Shown: positions 58,614 to 64,000 of the stretch, one piece after another | How positions within the stretch are numbered: position 1 is the first letter of the stretch | Layout: each line of letters begins with the position of its first letter | DNA from: Magnetococcales bacterium DCbin4 | Lineage (GTDB): Bacteria; Pseudomonadota; Magnetococcia; Magnetococcales; UBA8363 | DNA: 64,000 nucleotides | Assembly (NCBI GenBank): GCA_002753735.1 | Contig: PEAN01000004.1 | Coordinates: 51,160-115,159, forward strand | Reading direction: 5' to 3' | Program-made: the position numbers and the translations under genes | The notes under the pieces: model-generated | Databases searched by the model: none | Told to the model about the DNA's origin: nothing | Seen by the model: the letters and a program-made list of their open reading frames with translations, nothing else

Positions 58614-60548
58614 ATGGATACTGAACTTCGTGTTTTGATCGTGGACGACAACCCTGTGGAGCGTAAGCTCTTGGCGGGATTGTTGGGAAAAGTGCGTCCA
58701 TGGCAGATCACTACGACGACCTGTGCGACGGGTCTGGAGGCGGTAACCTGTGTCCATGGCCAGTTGCCGGATGTGGCGTTTGTCGATTTTCGTCTCCAGG
58801 GGGAGTTGGGAACCGACTTGATTCGCAAGCTCAAGGCTTCGGGATGCCGTTCGGGGATGGTGTTGTTCACCGGCCAGGCGGGTGAAACAGCCCTCCTGGA
58901 AGCTTTGCGTGCCGGTGCGGATGATTATTTGAGCAAGGATGACCTCAGCATCGATTCGGTCAGCCGGGTGATTCACAATACCCTGGCCAAGGTCAAGACG
59001 ACGCGTGCCCTGGATCACGCCCTTCAGGAGTTGAGCGAGGCCAGGGACAGCCTGGAAGTTCGGGTTCGCGAGCGAACCATGGAACTCCAGGGTGAACGGG
59101 AAAAACTGAAAACCATCACCTCTACGGCCCACGATCCCATCATCATGATTGATCATGAAGCCCGGATCACCTTTTGGAATCCTGCTGCCGAACGCATCTT
59201 CGGTTATTCGGAGGAGGAGATCATGGGGCGGGAGGTGTTTTGTCTGCTCCCTTCTTCGACCTTCAAACGGGGATTGATCAATACCTTTACCCATTTCAAG
59301 GAGACGGGAACCGGGGCACTGGTCGGCAAGGTCAGTGAGTTCACGGTCAAGAAGAAAGATGGCAAGTGTTTGACCGTGGCCGCTTCCATCGCCCGTTTCC
59401 AGGATCAGGAAGGGTGGAACGCGGTCGTGATTCCGCGGGACATCACCCAATATCGGCGCAATGAATCGATCCTGCGGCGGGCCAAGGAGGAGGCGGAACG
59501 TTCCACCCGGCTCAAGGATCAATTCGTCTCCCTGGTGGCTCATGATCTGCGTGGTCCGTTTACCACCATCCTGGGATTCTTGGAATTGATGGAAAAGGAT
59601 AAGGACAATCCTTTGAGCGACAAGCAAAAGGGATTTGTCCGATGGGTGGTGGACAGTTGTCAAAAAATGTTGCGCATGATCGATGAACTGCTGAACATCA
59701 GCCGTTTGAAGACCGGAAAGATCACTTTGGAGCCCGGCTTCATCAATGTCCGGTTCATGGGCGACAAGGTATTTGCCAATCTGGGGCCGTTGGCGGCGAA
59801 AAAGGGGATCACACTGATCAATCAGGTCGGGGAGACCAAGCGCATTTACGCCGATCCCAATTTGTTGGTGGAGGTGGTCCAGAATCTGGTTTCCAACGCC
59901 ATCAAATTTTCTTCGAGCGGGGATACCATTACCCTGTTCAGCCCGGAAAACCAGCCGACCGCTTTGGCGGTGAAGGATACAGGGGTTGGCATTTCCCGGG
60001 AGCAGATGAAGAATCTGTTCAAACTGGAGGAGAAAACCTCCACCCTCGGTACGGCGGGGGAGTCGGGGACTGGTTTTGGCCTTCCGTTCAGCATGGACAT
60101 TGTCAAGGCCCATGGAGGGTCGTTGACGGTCGAATCGACCCTTGGTGAGGGAAGTGTTTTTTATGTGACCTTGCCCGAGGTGGTTCCGCGTATTCTGGTG
60201 GTGGACGATGATCCCGATTCCAGGGCATTGTTCCGGCATTATCTGAACAAGGAAGGGGTCACGTTGGAGTTGTGTGACAATGGTCCCGAGGGGTTGGCGA
60301 TGCTTAATGCCCACCGTTACCATCTGGTGATCTGTGATATTCAGATGCCGGGGATGAATGGGTTTGAATTCCTTGCCAAGATGCATGCCGATCCCAAGCT
60401 CAAGTCCATCCCTGCCATTTTGATCACTTCGGATGAGAGCATGGCGACCCGGCAGCGGGCGTTCCAGATGGGGGCTTATGATTTCATCACCAAACCGATG
60501 GCGTCCCAGGATTTGGTGCCACGGCTGCGGCGGTTCCTCGGGGTGTAG
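58614..60548 (+). CDS. REC-PAS-histidine kinase-REC hybrid protein
   Basis: 644 aa, cytoplasmic. N-terminal receiver ~5-120 (LIVDDNPVERKLL; DVAFVDFRLQGELG; a C-terminal KDDL in place of the usual KP motif). A coiled coil leads to PAS (~155-275; DPIIMIDHEARITFWNPAAERIFGY), HisKA with DQFVSLVAHDLRGPFTTILGFLE, HATPase (NLVSNAIKFSSSG, DTGVGISRE, GTGFGLPFSM) and a C-terminal receiver (~522-640; LVVDDDPDSRAL; VICDIQMPGMNG; ITKPMA). Two receivers flanking a kinase indicate signal input by phosphotransfer as well as by PAS sensing. A 729-aa minus-strand ORF across it is a shadow. Confidence 0.92.
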   Translation: MDTELRVLIVDDNPVERKLLAGLLGKVRPWQITTTTCATGLEAVTCVHGQLPDVAFVDFRLQGELGTDLIRKLKASGCRSGMVLFTGQAGETALLEALRAGADDYLSKDDLSIDSVSRVIHNTLAKVKTTRALDHALQELSEARDSLEVRVRERTMELQGEREKLKTITSTAHDPIIMIDHEARITFWNPAAERIFGYSEEEIMGREVFCLLPSSTFKRGLINTFTHFKETGTGALVGKVSEFTVKKKDGKCLTVAASIARFQDQEGWNAVVIPRDITQYRRNESILRRAKEEAERSTRLKDQFVSLVAHDLRGPFTTILGFLELMEKDKDNPLSDKQKGFVRWVVDSCQKMLRMIDELLNISRLKTGKITLEPGFINVRFMGDKVFANLGPLAAKKGITLINQVGETKRIYADPNLLVEVVQNLVSNAIKFSSSGDTITLFSPENQPTALAVKDTGVGISREQMKNLFKLEEKTSTLGTAGESGTGFGLPFSMDIVKAHGGSLTVESTLGEGSVFYVTLPEVVPRILVVDDDPDSRALFRHYLNKEGVTLELCDNGPEGLAMLNAHRYHLVICDIQMPGMNGFEFLAKMHADPKLKSIPAILITSDESMATRQRAFQMGAYDFITKPMASQDLVPRLRRFLGV

Positions 60549-60552
60549 GGGG

Positions 60553-60664
60553 TGTTGACAATAAAAAAATTATTAAGAAAAAAAAGGGGGCTTAAGGGAT
60601 TGCCCCCAGGGTTTTGATTTTACATCCCCCACAGGGGGTCTGGGGGACGAAGTCCTCCAGGGTT
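60553..60664 (+). repeat. Dispersed palindromic repeat, long forward copy (pair 3)
   Basis: GTTGACAATAAAAAAATTAT, then AAAAAAAAGGGGGCTTAAGG, GATTGCCCCCAGGGTTTTGA, then ACATCCCCCACAGGGGGTCT and GGGGGACGAAGTCCTCCAGG. The extension matches the copy at 32907-33015. It begins 5 bases after the kinase stop. Confidence 0.85.
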
Positions 60665-60707
60665 TGATTATGATGCGTATCTCCTACCCGGAAGATCATG
60701 TTTGAGC

Positions 60708-60770
60708 ATCAAAATCAATACCCTTTGGGCAATCCATTGAGACTCTTTATTTTCTTGATCAATTTTAAAA
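60708..60770 (-). repeat. Dispersed palindromic repeat, diverged inverted copy (pair 3)
   Basis: The reverse complement reads TTGATCAAGAAAATAAAGAG, then TCTCAATGGATTGCCCAAAG and GGTATTGATTTTGATG, a diverged copy. It abuts or overlaps the end of the integrase-like gene. Confidence 0.65.
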
Positions 60771-61760
60771 TTTCCGGGGTTGGCCAAAGGCGCCGCCCGT
60801 ACGTCTGGAATCGGGTTTTCGGGTCGGTGTTCCAGGTTCCGGTTCCTCGATTTCTTCTTCCTCCTCCATGACGATGGGGGGTGGCAATGGGGTTTCGGGC
60901 CAGAGGGCATCCAGCCGTTCCAACAATCGTTCGATCTGATATTCGGGTGCCCGGCGGGAAATTTTCATCTGACGGGAACCCGTGATGGCTGCCACTTCCC
61001 CTTCGGTCAGGCCCGCTTCGCGCATCGTGGCGATGGCTTCGCTGCGCAGATCATCGAAAGCGATTCGTTTGAGTTTTGCACTGGAAATGACCTTTTTGAA
61101 GACCCGATCCAGGGCGTAGGGCTTGCGGTCGCCAAAACGACTGGGGTCGCCAAAGAAGATCCATTCGGTATCGGGGGGACGGTCCGGTAATTCCAAGGCG
61201 CGGCGAAACAGTTTAACAGCGGTTTTGGTCAAGGGGACAGGACGAGGGGCGTTGAGTTGAATGCGGGGTACCTGACACACCCGGCCCGCAAGATCGATGT
61301 CGGTGCATTTGAGGAGCAGAATCTCTCCCTTGCGCAAACCGGTCTCCAGAACAATGCGGACAACCAGGCCGAGGATGGGATTGGTATAGTGGTCACAGGC
61401 CGCCACCAGCCGCAACCGCTCTCCCGGGGCCATTCGGGTGGTGCGTCCCAAGCTTGAAGCATGTTCCACCAGGGCATTGACGGGATTGCCCGCCAGGGGG
61501 ATATTCCAAAGGGCGATGGCGACGCGGAACAAATCTTTGAGCAGTTCCATGTCTTTGGCAACGGTGGCAACACTTGCTTCCTTCAGGCGCAGGTCGCGAT
61601 AACGGTCAAGAACCAGAGGACTGACCTCGACCAGGGGTTGCGTCGCTTCCATACGATCAAGGATGATGCGGGCAAGTCGAATCTCCCGATCATGACTCTG
61701 GGACGATTTCTTTCCGGATATTTCCTTGATATATCGATCAAGCGCCTCTTGAAGGGTCAT
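60765..61760 (-). CDS. Tyrosine recombinase/integrase-like protein with degenerate active site
   Basis: 331 aa. An N-terminal SAM-like core-binding domain (~1-100; MTLQEALDRYIKEIS, KDMELLKDLFRVA) is followed by a catalytic-type domain (~105-285). Arg I is in LETGLRKGEILLLKC. Where HxLR is expected there is FDDLRSEAIA (His replaced by Asp), the GH motif is GS (ITGSRQ), and a Tyr remains in RRAPEY. A ~45-aa acidic/Pro tail (EEEEEIEEPEPGTP) follows. At least two catalytic His are thus missing, so strand exchange may be impaired or the protein may have a DNA-binding role. No att site or cargo is recognised beside it, apart from the flanking repeats. Confidence 0.82.
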   Translation of the reverse strand: MTLQEALDRYIKEISGKKSSQSHDREIRLARIILDRMEATQPLVEVSPLVLDRYRDLRLKEASVATVAKDMELLKDLFRVAIALWNIPLAGNPVNALVEHASSLGRTTRMAPGERLRLVAACDHYTNPILGLVVRIVLETGLRKGEILLLKCTDIDLAGRVCQVPRIQLNAPRPVPLTKTAVKLFRRALELPDRPPDTEWIFFGDPSRFGDRKPYALDRVFKKVISSAKLKRIAFDDLRSEAIATMREAGLTEGEVAAITGSRQMKISRRAPEYQIERLLERLDALWPETPLPPPIVMEEEEEIEEPEPGTPTRKPDSRRTGGAFGQPRKF

Positions 61761-61845
61761 GGTGCTTCATCCTGACGGGACAAATGATCCATACTGTTCC
61801 AATATGATGAATCATTGTTTATAGCTCAGTTTTCTGGAAGGTTCC

Positions 61846-62517
61846 ATGAAAAGACCATTTCACCTCGCATATTCCGGATTTACTCTGTTGGAGATGGCGA
61901 TGGTGTTATTGATCCTGGGGCTTTTGATGGGTGGGTTTCTCGGACCGCTCTCTGTGCGCCAGGAGGTGAACAAACGTCAGGAAGCAGAGGTATTGTTGCA
62001 GGACATTCACGATACCCTGATGGGATTTGCCATGACCCACGGCCATCTGCCCTGTCCCGATGCCGATGGTGATGGCCGGGAGGATTGGAAGGGGACGGGG
62101 TGTGGCGTATCCGTGGGCGAATTGCCCCATGTGACGTTGGGGATCGGGCGTCTGGATCCGTGGAACAACCGGTTGACCTATGCCGTCGATCCCCTGTTCG
62201 CCGACCGTGGGCGCAGTCCGCTGCCGAGCTTTGCCAGTGGCGATCAGGGCAACCTCATGGTGATCCATGGCATCGATCATACACCCGCCGTGGTCGTCAG
62301 CCATGGGAGCAATGGTTTGGGGGCCGTCAACATGGCCAACCTGCCACAAGGGGCCGCGGAGAGCGCCTCGGAACGGGAAAACAGCAACCATGACCCCCGG
62401 TTTGTGCTTGATGATTATCGTGAGGTTCCCGACAACGGGTTCGATGATCTGATGATCTGGATTTCACCCCACCTTCTGGCCATGCGCATGATGCAGGCCG
62501 GAAAGCCTTTGCCGTAA
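61846..62517 (+). CDS. Prepilin/pseudopilin-like protein with type IV N-terminal methylation signal
   Basis: 223 aa, with GGAAGG 4 bases before the ATG. The N-terminus has the prepilin-peptidase site SGFTLLEMAMVLLILGLLMGG (cut after Gly, Glu at +5), the class III signal of type IV pilins and type II secretion pseudopilins. The rest is a globular domain (~45-205) with HLPCPDADGDGREDW and KGTGCGV; two Cys may form a disulfide. It is longer than a major pilin and may be a minor pseudopilin or a surface-exposed tip subunit. No pilus machinery gene is in the window. Confidence 0.82.
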   Translation: MKRPFHLAYSGFTLLEMAMVLLILGLLMGGFLGPLSVRQEVNKRQEAEVLLQDIHDTLMGFAMTHGHLPCPDADGDGREDWKGTGCGVSVGELPHVTLGIGRLDPWNNRLTYAVDPLFADRGRSPLPSFASGDQGNLMVIHGIDHTPAVVVSHGSNGLGAVNMANLPQGAAESASERENSNHDPRFVLDDYREVPDNGFDDLMIWISPHLLAMRMMQAGKPLP

Positions 62518-62657
62518 ACCGGAGCAAGGCGTTGATTGGCTGCAAGGTTGGGGCAGCGTTGGGGTGCTGATCATGAGGACCGGTGGTTTGATGTGTCTGG
62601 CGACACGTACGGTCATTTTCCTTGACCGGGCAGAGATCGAAACCTGGATGGATTGCC

Positions 62658-63020
62658 TCATCCACCCGCTCGTTTGACAGTCAGTCCCTGCTGTTGCAGA
62701 TAGCTCATGACCCGGTCGATATGGTTGCCCTGAATTTCAATGGTGCCATCCTTGACGGTTCCGCCGGATCCGCACATCGCTTTGATTTTTTTTCCCATCT
62801 GCTCCAGTGAAGTGGGATCTGGATCAAGTCCTTTGATCAGAGTGACTTCTTTGCCTTTGCGACCTTTGGTTTCGCGGGAAACCCGAATCATGCCCGTCGA
62901 GGCCGGCTGGGAACTTTTCAGTTTGCAGGTACAGCCATCCAGGGGCTGGCCGCACTCGGGGCAAATTCGTCCTATCTCGGTGGAGTAAACGATCCGATCG
63001 CGGGTCGGTTTGTTTTTCAT
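62658..63020 (-). CDS. yciH: SUI1/eIF1-like translation factor YciH
   Basis: 120 aa. An N-terminal zinc-ribbon-like segment (CPECGQPLDGCTC) is followed by the SUI1 fold (IRVSRETKGRKGKEVTLIKGL, LEQMGKKIKAMCGSGGTVKDGTIEIQGNHIDRVMSYL). This is the bacterial YciH family, related to eukaryotic eIF1, which influences initiation fidelity on ribosomes. It is convergent with the prepilin-like gene and no operon partner is clear. The call rests on the conserved SGGTVKDGTIEIQG core. Confidence 0.93.
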   Translation of the reverse strand: MKNKPTRDRIVYSTEIGRICPECGQPLDGCTCKLKSSQPASTGMIRVSRETKGRKGKEVTLIKGLDPDPTSLEQMGKKIKAMCGSGGTVKDGTIEIQGNHIDRVMSYLQQQGLTVKRAGG

Positions 63021-63103
63021 TTCGAAGCCACACTTTCCAAGAATGATCCGGGGATTCAGAGGGTCAATTCTTCAATGAAATGGTGGTATGGAACGTGGTG
63101 ATG

Positions 63104-63640
63104 TCACCATGATTCTTTTACCAAAGACTGTCGCCGGATTTCTATCACTTTTTCCTCCTCCAGTCCCAGAGAGAACAGAAAGTCACGATGTGCGTGGGGC
63201 GCGCGGAGTTCAAATTCCCGGTGCCACTGGCACATGTCCGCTTCGGTCATGCCGGCGGCCCTCAAGAGGGCGACCCATTGATCCACATCCATCATCCGCT
63301 CTTCGAGGCGTTCACCGTAGTTGGCCAGCATGGTGGCAATTTTTTTTTGTCGGCCGCGTAATGCACCAATCTCCCGATGCAGGGAGTGTAACTGCGCTTC
63401 CAACGCCTGAACCAGCAGATCCTTTCGGTTCTGCGCCATGAGATGGCCAATGGCTTCAAGAGAGAGCCCTACCTCGCGCAAGGCGACGATGCGATCCAGG
63501 CGGGCAATATCTCGTTCATCATAGAGCCGGTAGTTGCCCGAGCTGCGTCCCGAGGGTTTGAGAAGCCCCATGAGATCGTAATTGACCAATGTGCTGCGGG
63601 AAAGCCCGAAGCGTTTGGCCAGACGGGAGATGGTCAACAT
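63104..63640 (-). CDS. MerR-family transcriptional regulator
   Basis: 178 aa. The N-terminal MerR winged helix has ISRLAKRFGLSRSTLVNYDLMGLLKPSGRSSGNYRLYDERD, then DIARLDRIVALREVGLSLEAIGHL. A coiled coil (~85-115) leads to a C-terminal effector region ~118-178 (VDQWVALLRAAGMTEADMCQWHREFE...FLFSLGLEEEKVIEIRRQS). That region has no metal-binding Cys and resembles the small protein encoded just upstream. The ligand is unknown. The gene probably shares a message with the micro-protein at 63698-63889, a GC hairpin lying between them. Confidence 0.88.
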   Translation of the reverse strand: MLTISRLAKRFGLSRSTLVNYDLMGLLKPSGRSSGNYRLYDERDIARLDRIVALREVGLSLEAIGHLMAQNRKDLLVQALEAQLHSLHREIGALRGRQKKIATMLANYGERLEERMMDVDQWVALLRAAGMTEADMCQWHREFELRAPHAHRDFLFSLGLEEEKVIEIRRQSLVKESW

Positions 63641-63663
63641 GGATGTTTTCCCGATGTCTTGAA

Positions 63664-63685
63664 GGAGCGTCCCGAAGGACGCTCC
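63664..63685. terminator. 9-bp hairpin between micro-protein and merR
   Basis: GGAGCGTCC-CGAA-GGACGCTCC is a perfect 9-bp stem with a stable CGAA tetraloop. No T-run follows on the minus strand, so it may be an attenuator or an mRNA-stability element rather than a full terminator. Confidence 0.5.
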
Positions 63686-63697
63686 CTGAACGTGATG

Positions 63698-63889
63698 TTA
63701 CCGTCCGCTCTGGTCACGGATCAGTTTGATCTCGTCCGAATCAATCCCCAGCCAGGACAAAAACGCCTGATGGCCTTCAGGATAACGCATTTCAAACAGG
63801 GTGTGCCAACGCCGCATCTGATCGTCAGTGAGGCCCAATTCACGGAACAGGCCAACCCAATGTTCCTTGCTCATGATCGTTTTGCTCAT
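63698..63889 (-). CDS. 63-aa protein resembling the C-terminal domain of the adjacent MerR regulator
   Basis: EHWVGLFRELGLTDDQMRRW, followed by HTLFEMRYPEGHQAFLSWLG and IDSDEIKLIRDQS, aligns along its whole length with residues ~118-175 of the MerR protein (DQWVALLRAAGMTEADMCQW...FLFSLGLEEEKVIEIRRQS). GGAG lies 7 bases before ATG. It has no DNA-binding part. It may be a free effector-domain paralogue that competes for ligand or dimerises with the regulator; this is inferred. Confidence 0.75.
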   Translation of the reverse strand: MSKTIMSKEHWVGLFRELGLTDDQMRRWHTLFEMRYPEGHQAFLSWLGIDSDEIKLIRDQSGR

Positions 63890-63945
63890 GGTTTTTCTCC
63901 GATGGACAATAGTTCTACTTTGTCACATTCATTAATCAGGGATTG

Positions 63946-64000
63946 TTGACACTCGAAAAATTATTGAAAGAAAAAAGGGGTCTGGGGGATTGCCCCCAGG
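63946..64000 (+). repeat. Dispersed palindromic repeat, forward copy cut by window end
   Basis: TTGTTGACACTCGAAAAATT, then ATTGAAAGAAAAAAGGGGTC and TGGGGGATTGCCCCCAGG. Almost identical to the copy at 2848-2907 up to the window edge; an inverted partner may lie outside. Confidence 0.85.

Noticed and set aside
58197-60386. 729-aa minus-strand ORF
   Set aside because: Antisense shadow of the REC-PAS-kinase-REC gene and the cNMP gene; no motif.

Overview
The window is a gene-dense stretch of a Gram-negative bacterial chromosome. Evidence for this is a TolC-type outer-membrane protein, periplasmic c-type cytochromes, a heptose-bisphosphate phosphatase and a CMP-sugar synthetase. It is GC-rich with sharply AT-rich islands. 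The many sensor kinases, the Rpn/DUF4351 nuclease-like proteins and a dispersed GGGGATTGCCCCC palindromic repeat suggest a free-living proteobacterium. A Magnetococcales-like or other deep-branching lineage is my guess only; no magnetosome (mam) gene, rRNA, tRNA or CRISPR array was seen.

Layout. 1-9.7 kb holds housekeeping and envelope genes: a ygfZ 3' end, nitronate monooxygenase-like, RsmC-like methyltransferase, sucrose-phosphatase-like HAD, FKBP isomerase, CMP-sugar synthetase, GmhB, TolC and a TPR/dihaem lipoprotein. 10-24.3 kb holds two tandem giant FecR-domain multi-repeat proteins (2475 and 2151 aa) on the minus strand. They look like type I-secreted adhesins and may use the nearby TolC. 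24.5-32.9 kb holds six plus-strand redox genes: two multihaem cytochromes, then a tight unit of FAD/2Fe-2S reductase, cyclic-nucleotide-binding/four-cluster ferredoxin fusion, b-type membrane protein and membrane-anchored decahaem cytochrome. Together they could form a transmembrane electron path and are the best candidate for an undescribed system.

33-36.1 kb is a small accessory island: an Rpn-like nuclease, an AT-rich gene with a nucleoside-deoxyribosyltransferase-like domain, a truncated DUF4351 tail and a HEPN/MNT pair. 36.5-44.1 kb is signalling: an unusual DctP-LivJ fused binding protein, a large hybrid kinase and a second response-regulator/kinase. 44.4-49.2 kb is gcvPA-gcvPB-eno followed by an AT-rich insert and a decayed duplicate of the enolase 3' end with its terminator. 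49.4-54.7 kb holds a micro-ORF, a family-3 binding protein overlapping a GAF kinase, and RecQ. 54.7-60.5 kb holds another Rpn nuclease, a metallo-beta-lactamase-fold hydrolase, a FAD oxidoreductase, a lone cNMP-binding protein and a REC-PAS-kinase-REC protein. 60.8-63.9 kb holds an integrase-like protein with a degenerate active site, a prepilin-like protein, YciH/SUI1, a MerR regulator and a micro-protein resembling the MerR C-terminus.

A repeat family, often in inverted pairs, sits between transcription units and contains a terminator-like hairpin. Start sites were chosen from Shine-Dalgarno spacing, stop/start overlaps and signal peptides. Functions are inferred from motifs read by eye; no database search was run.
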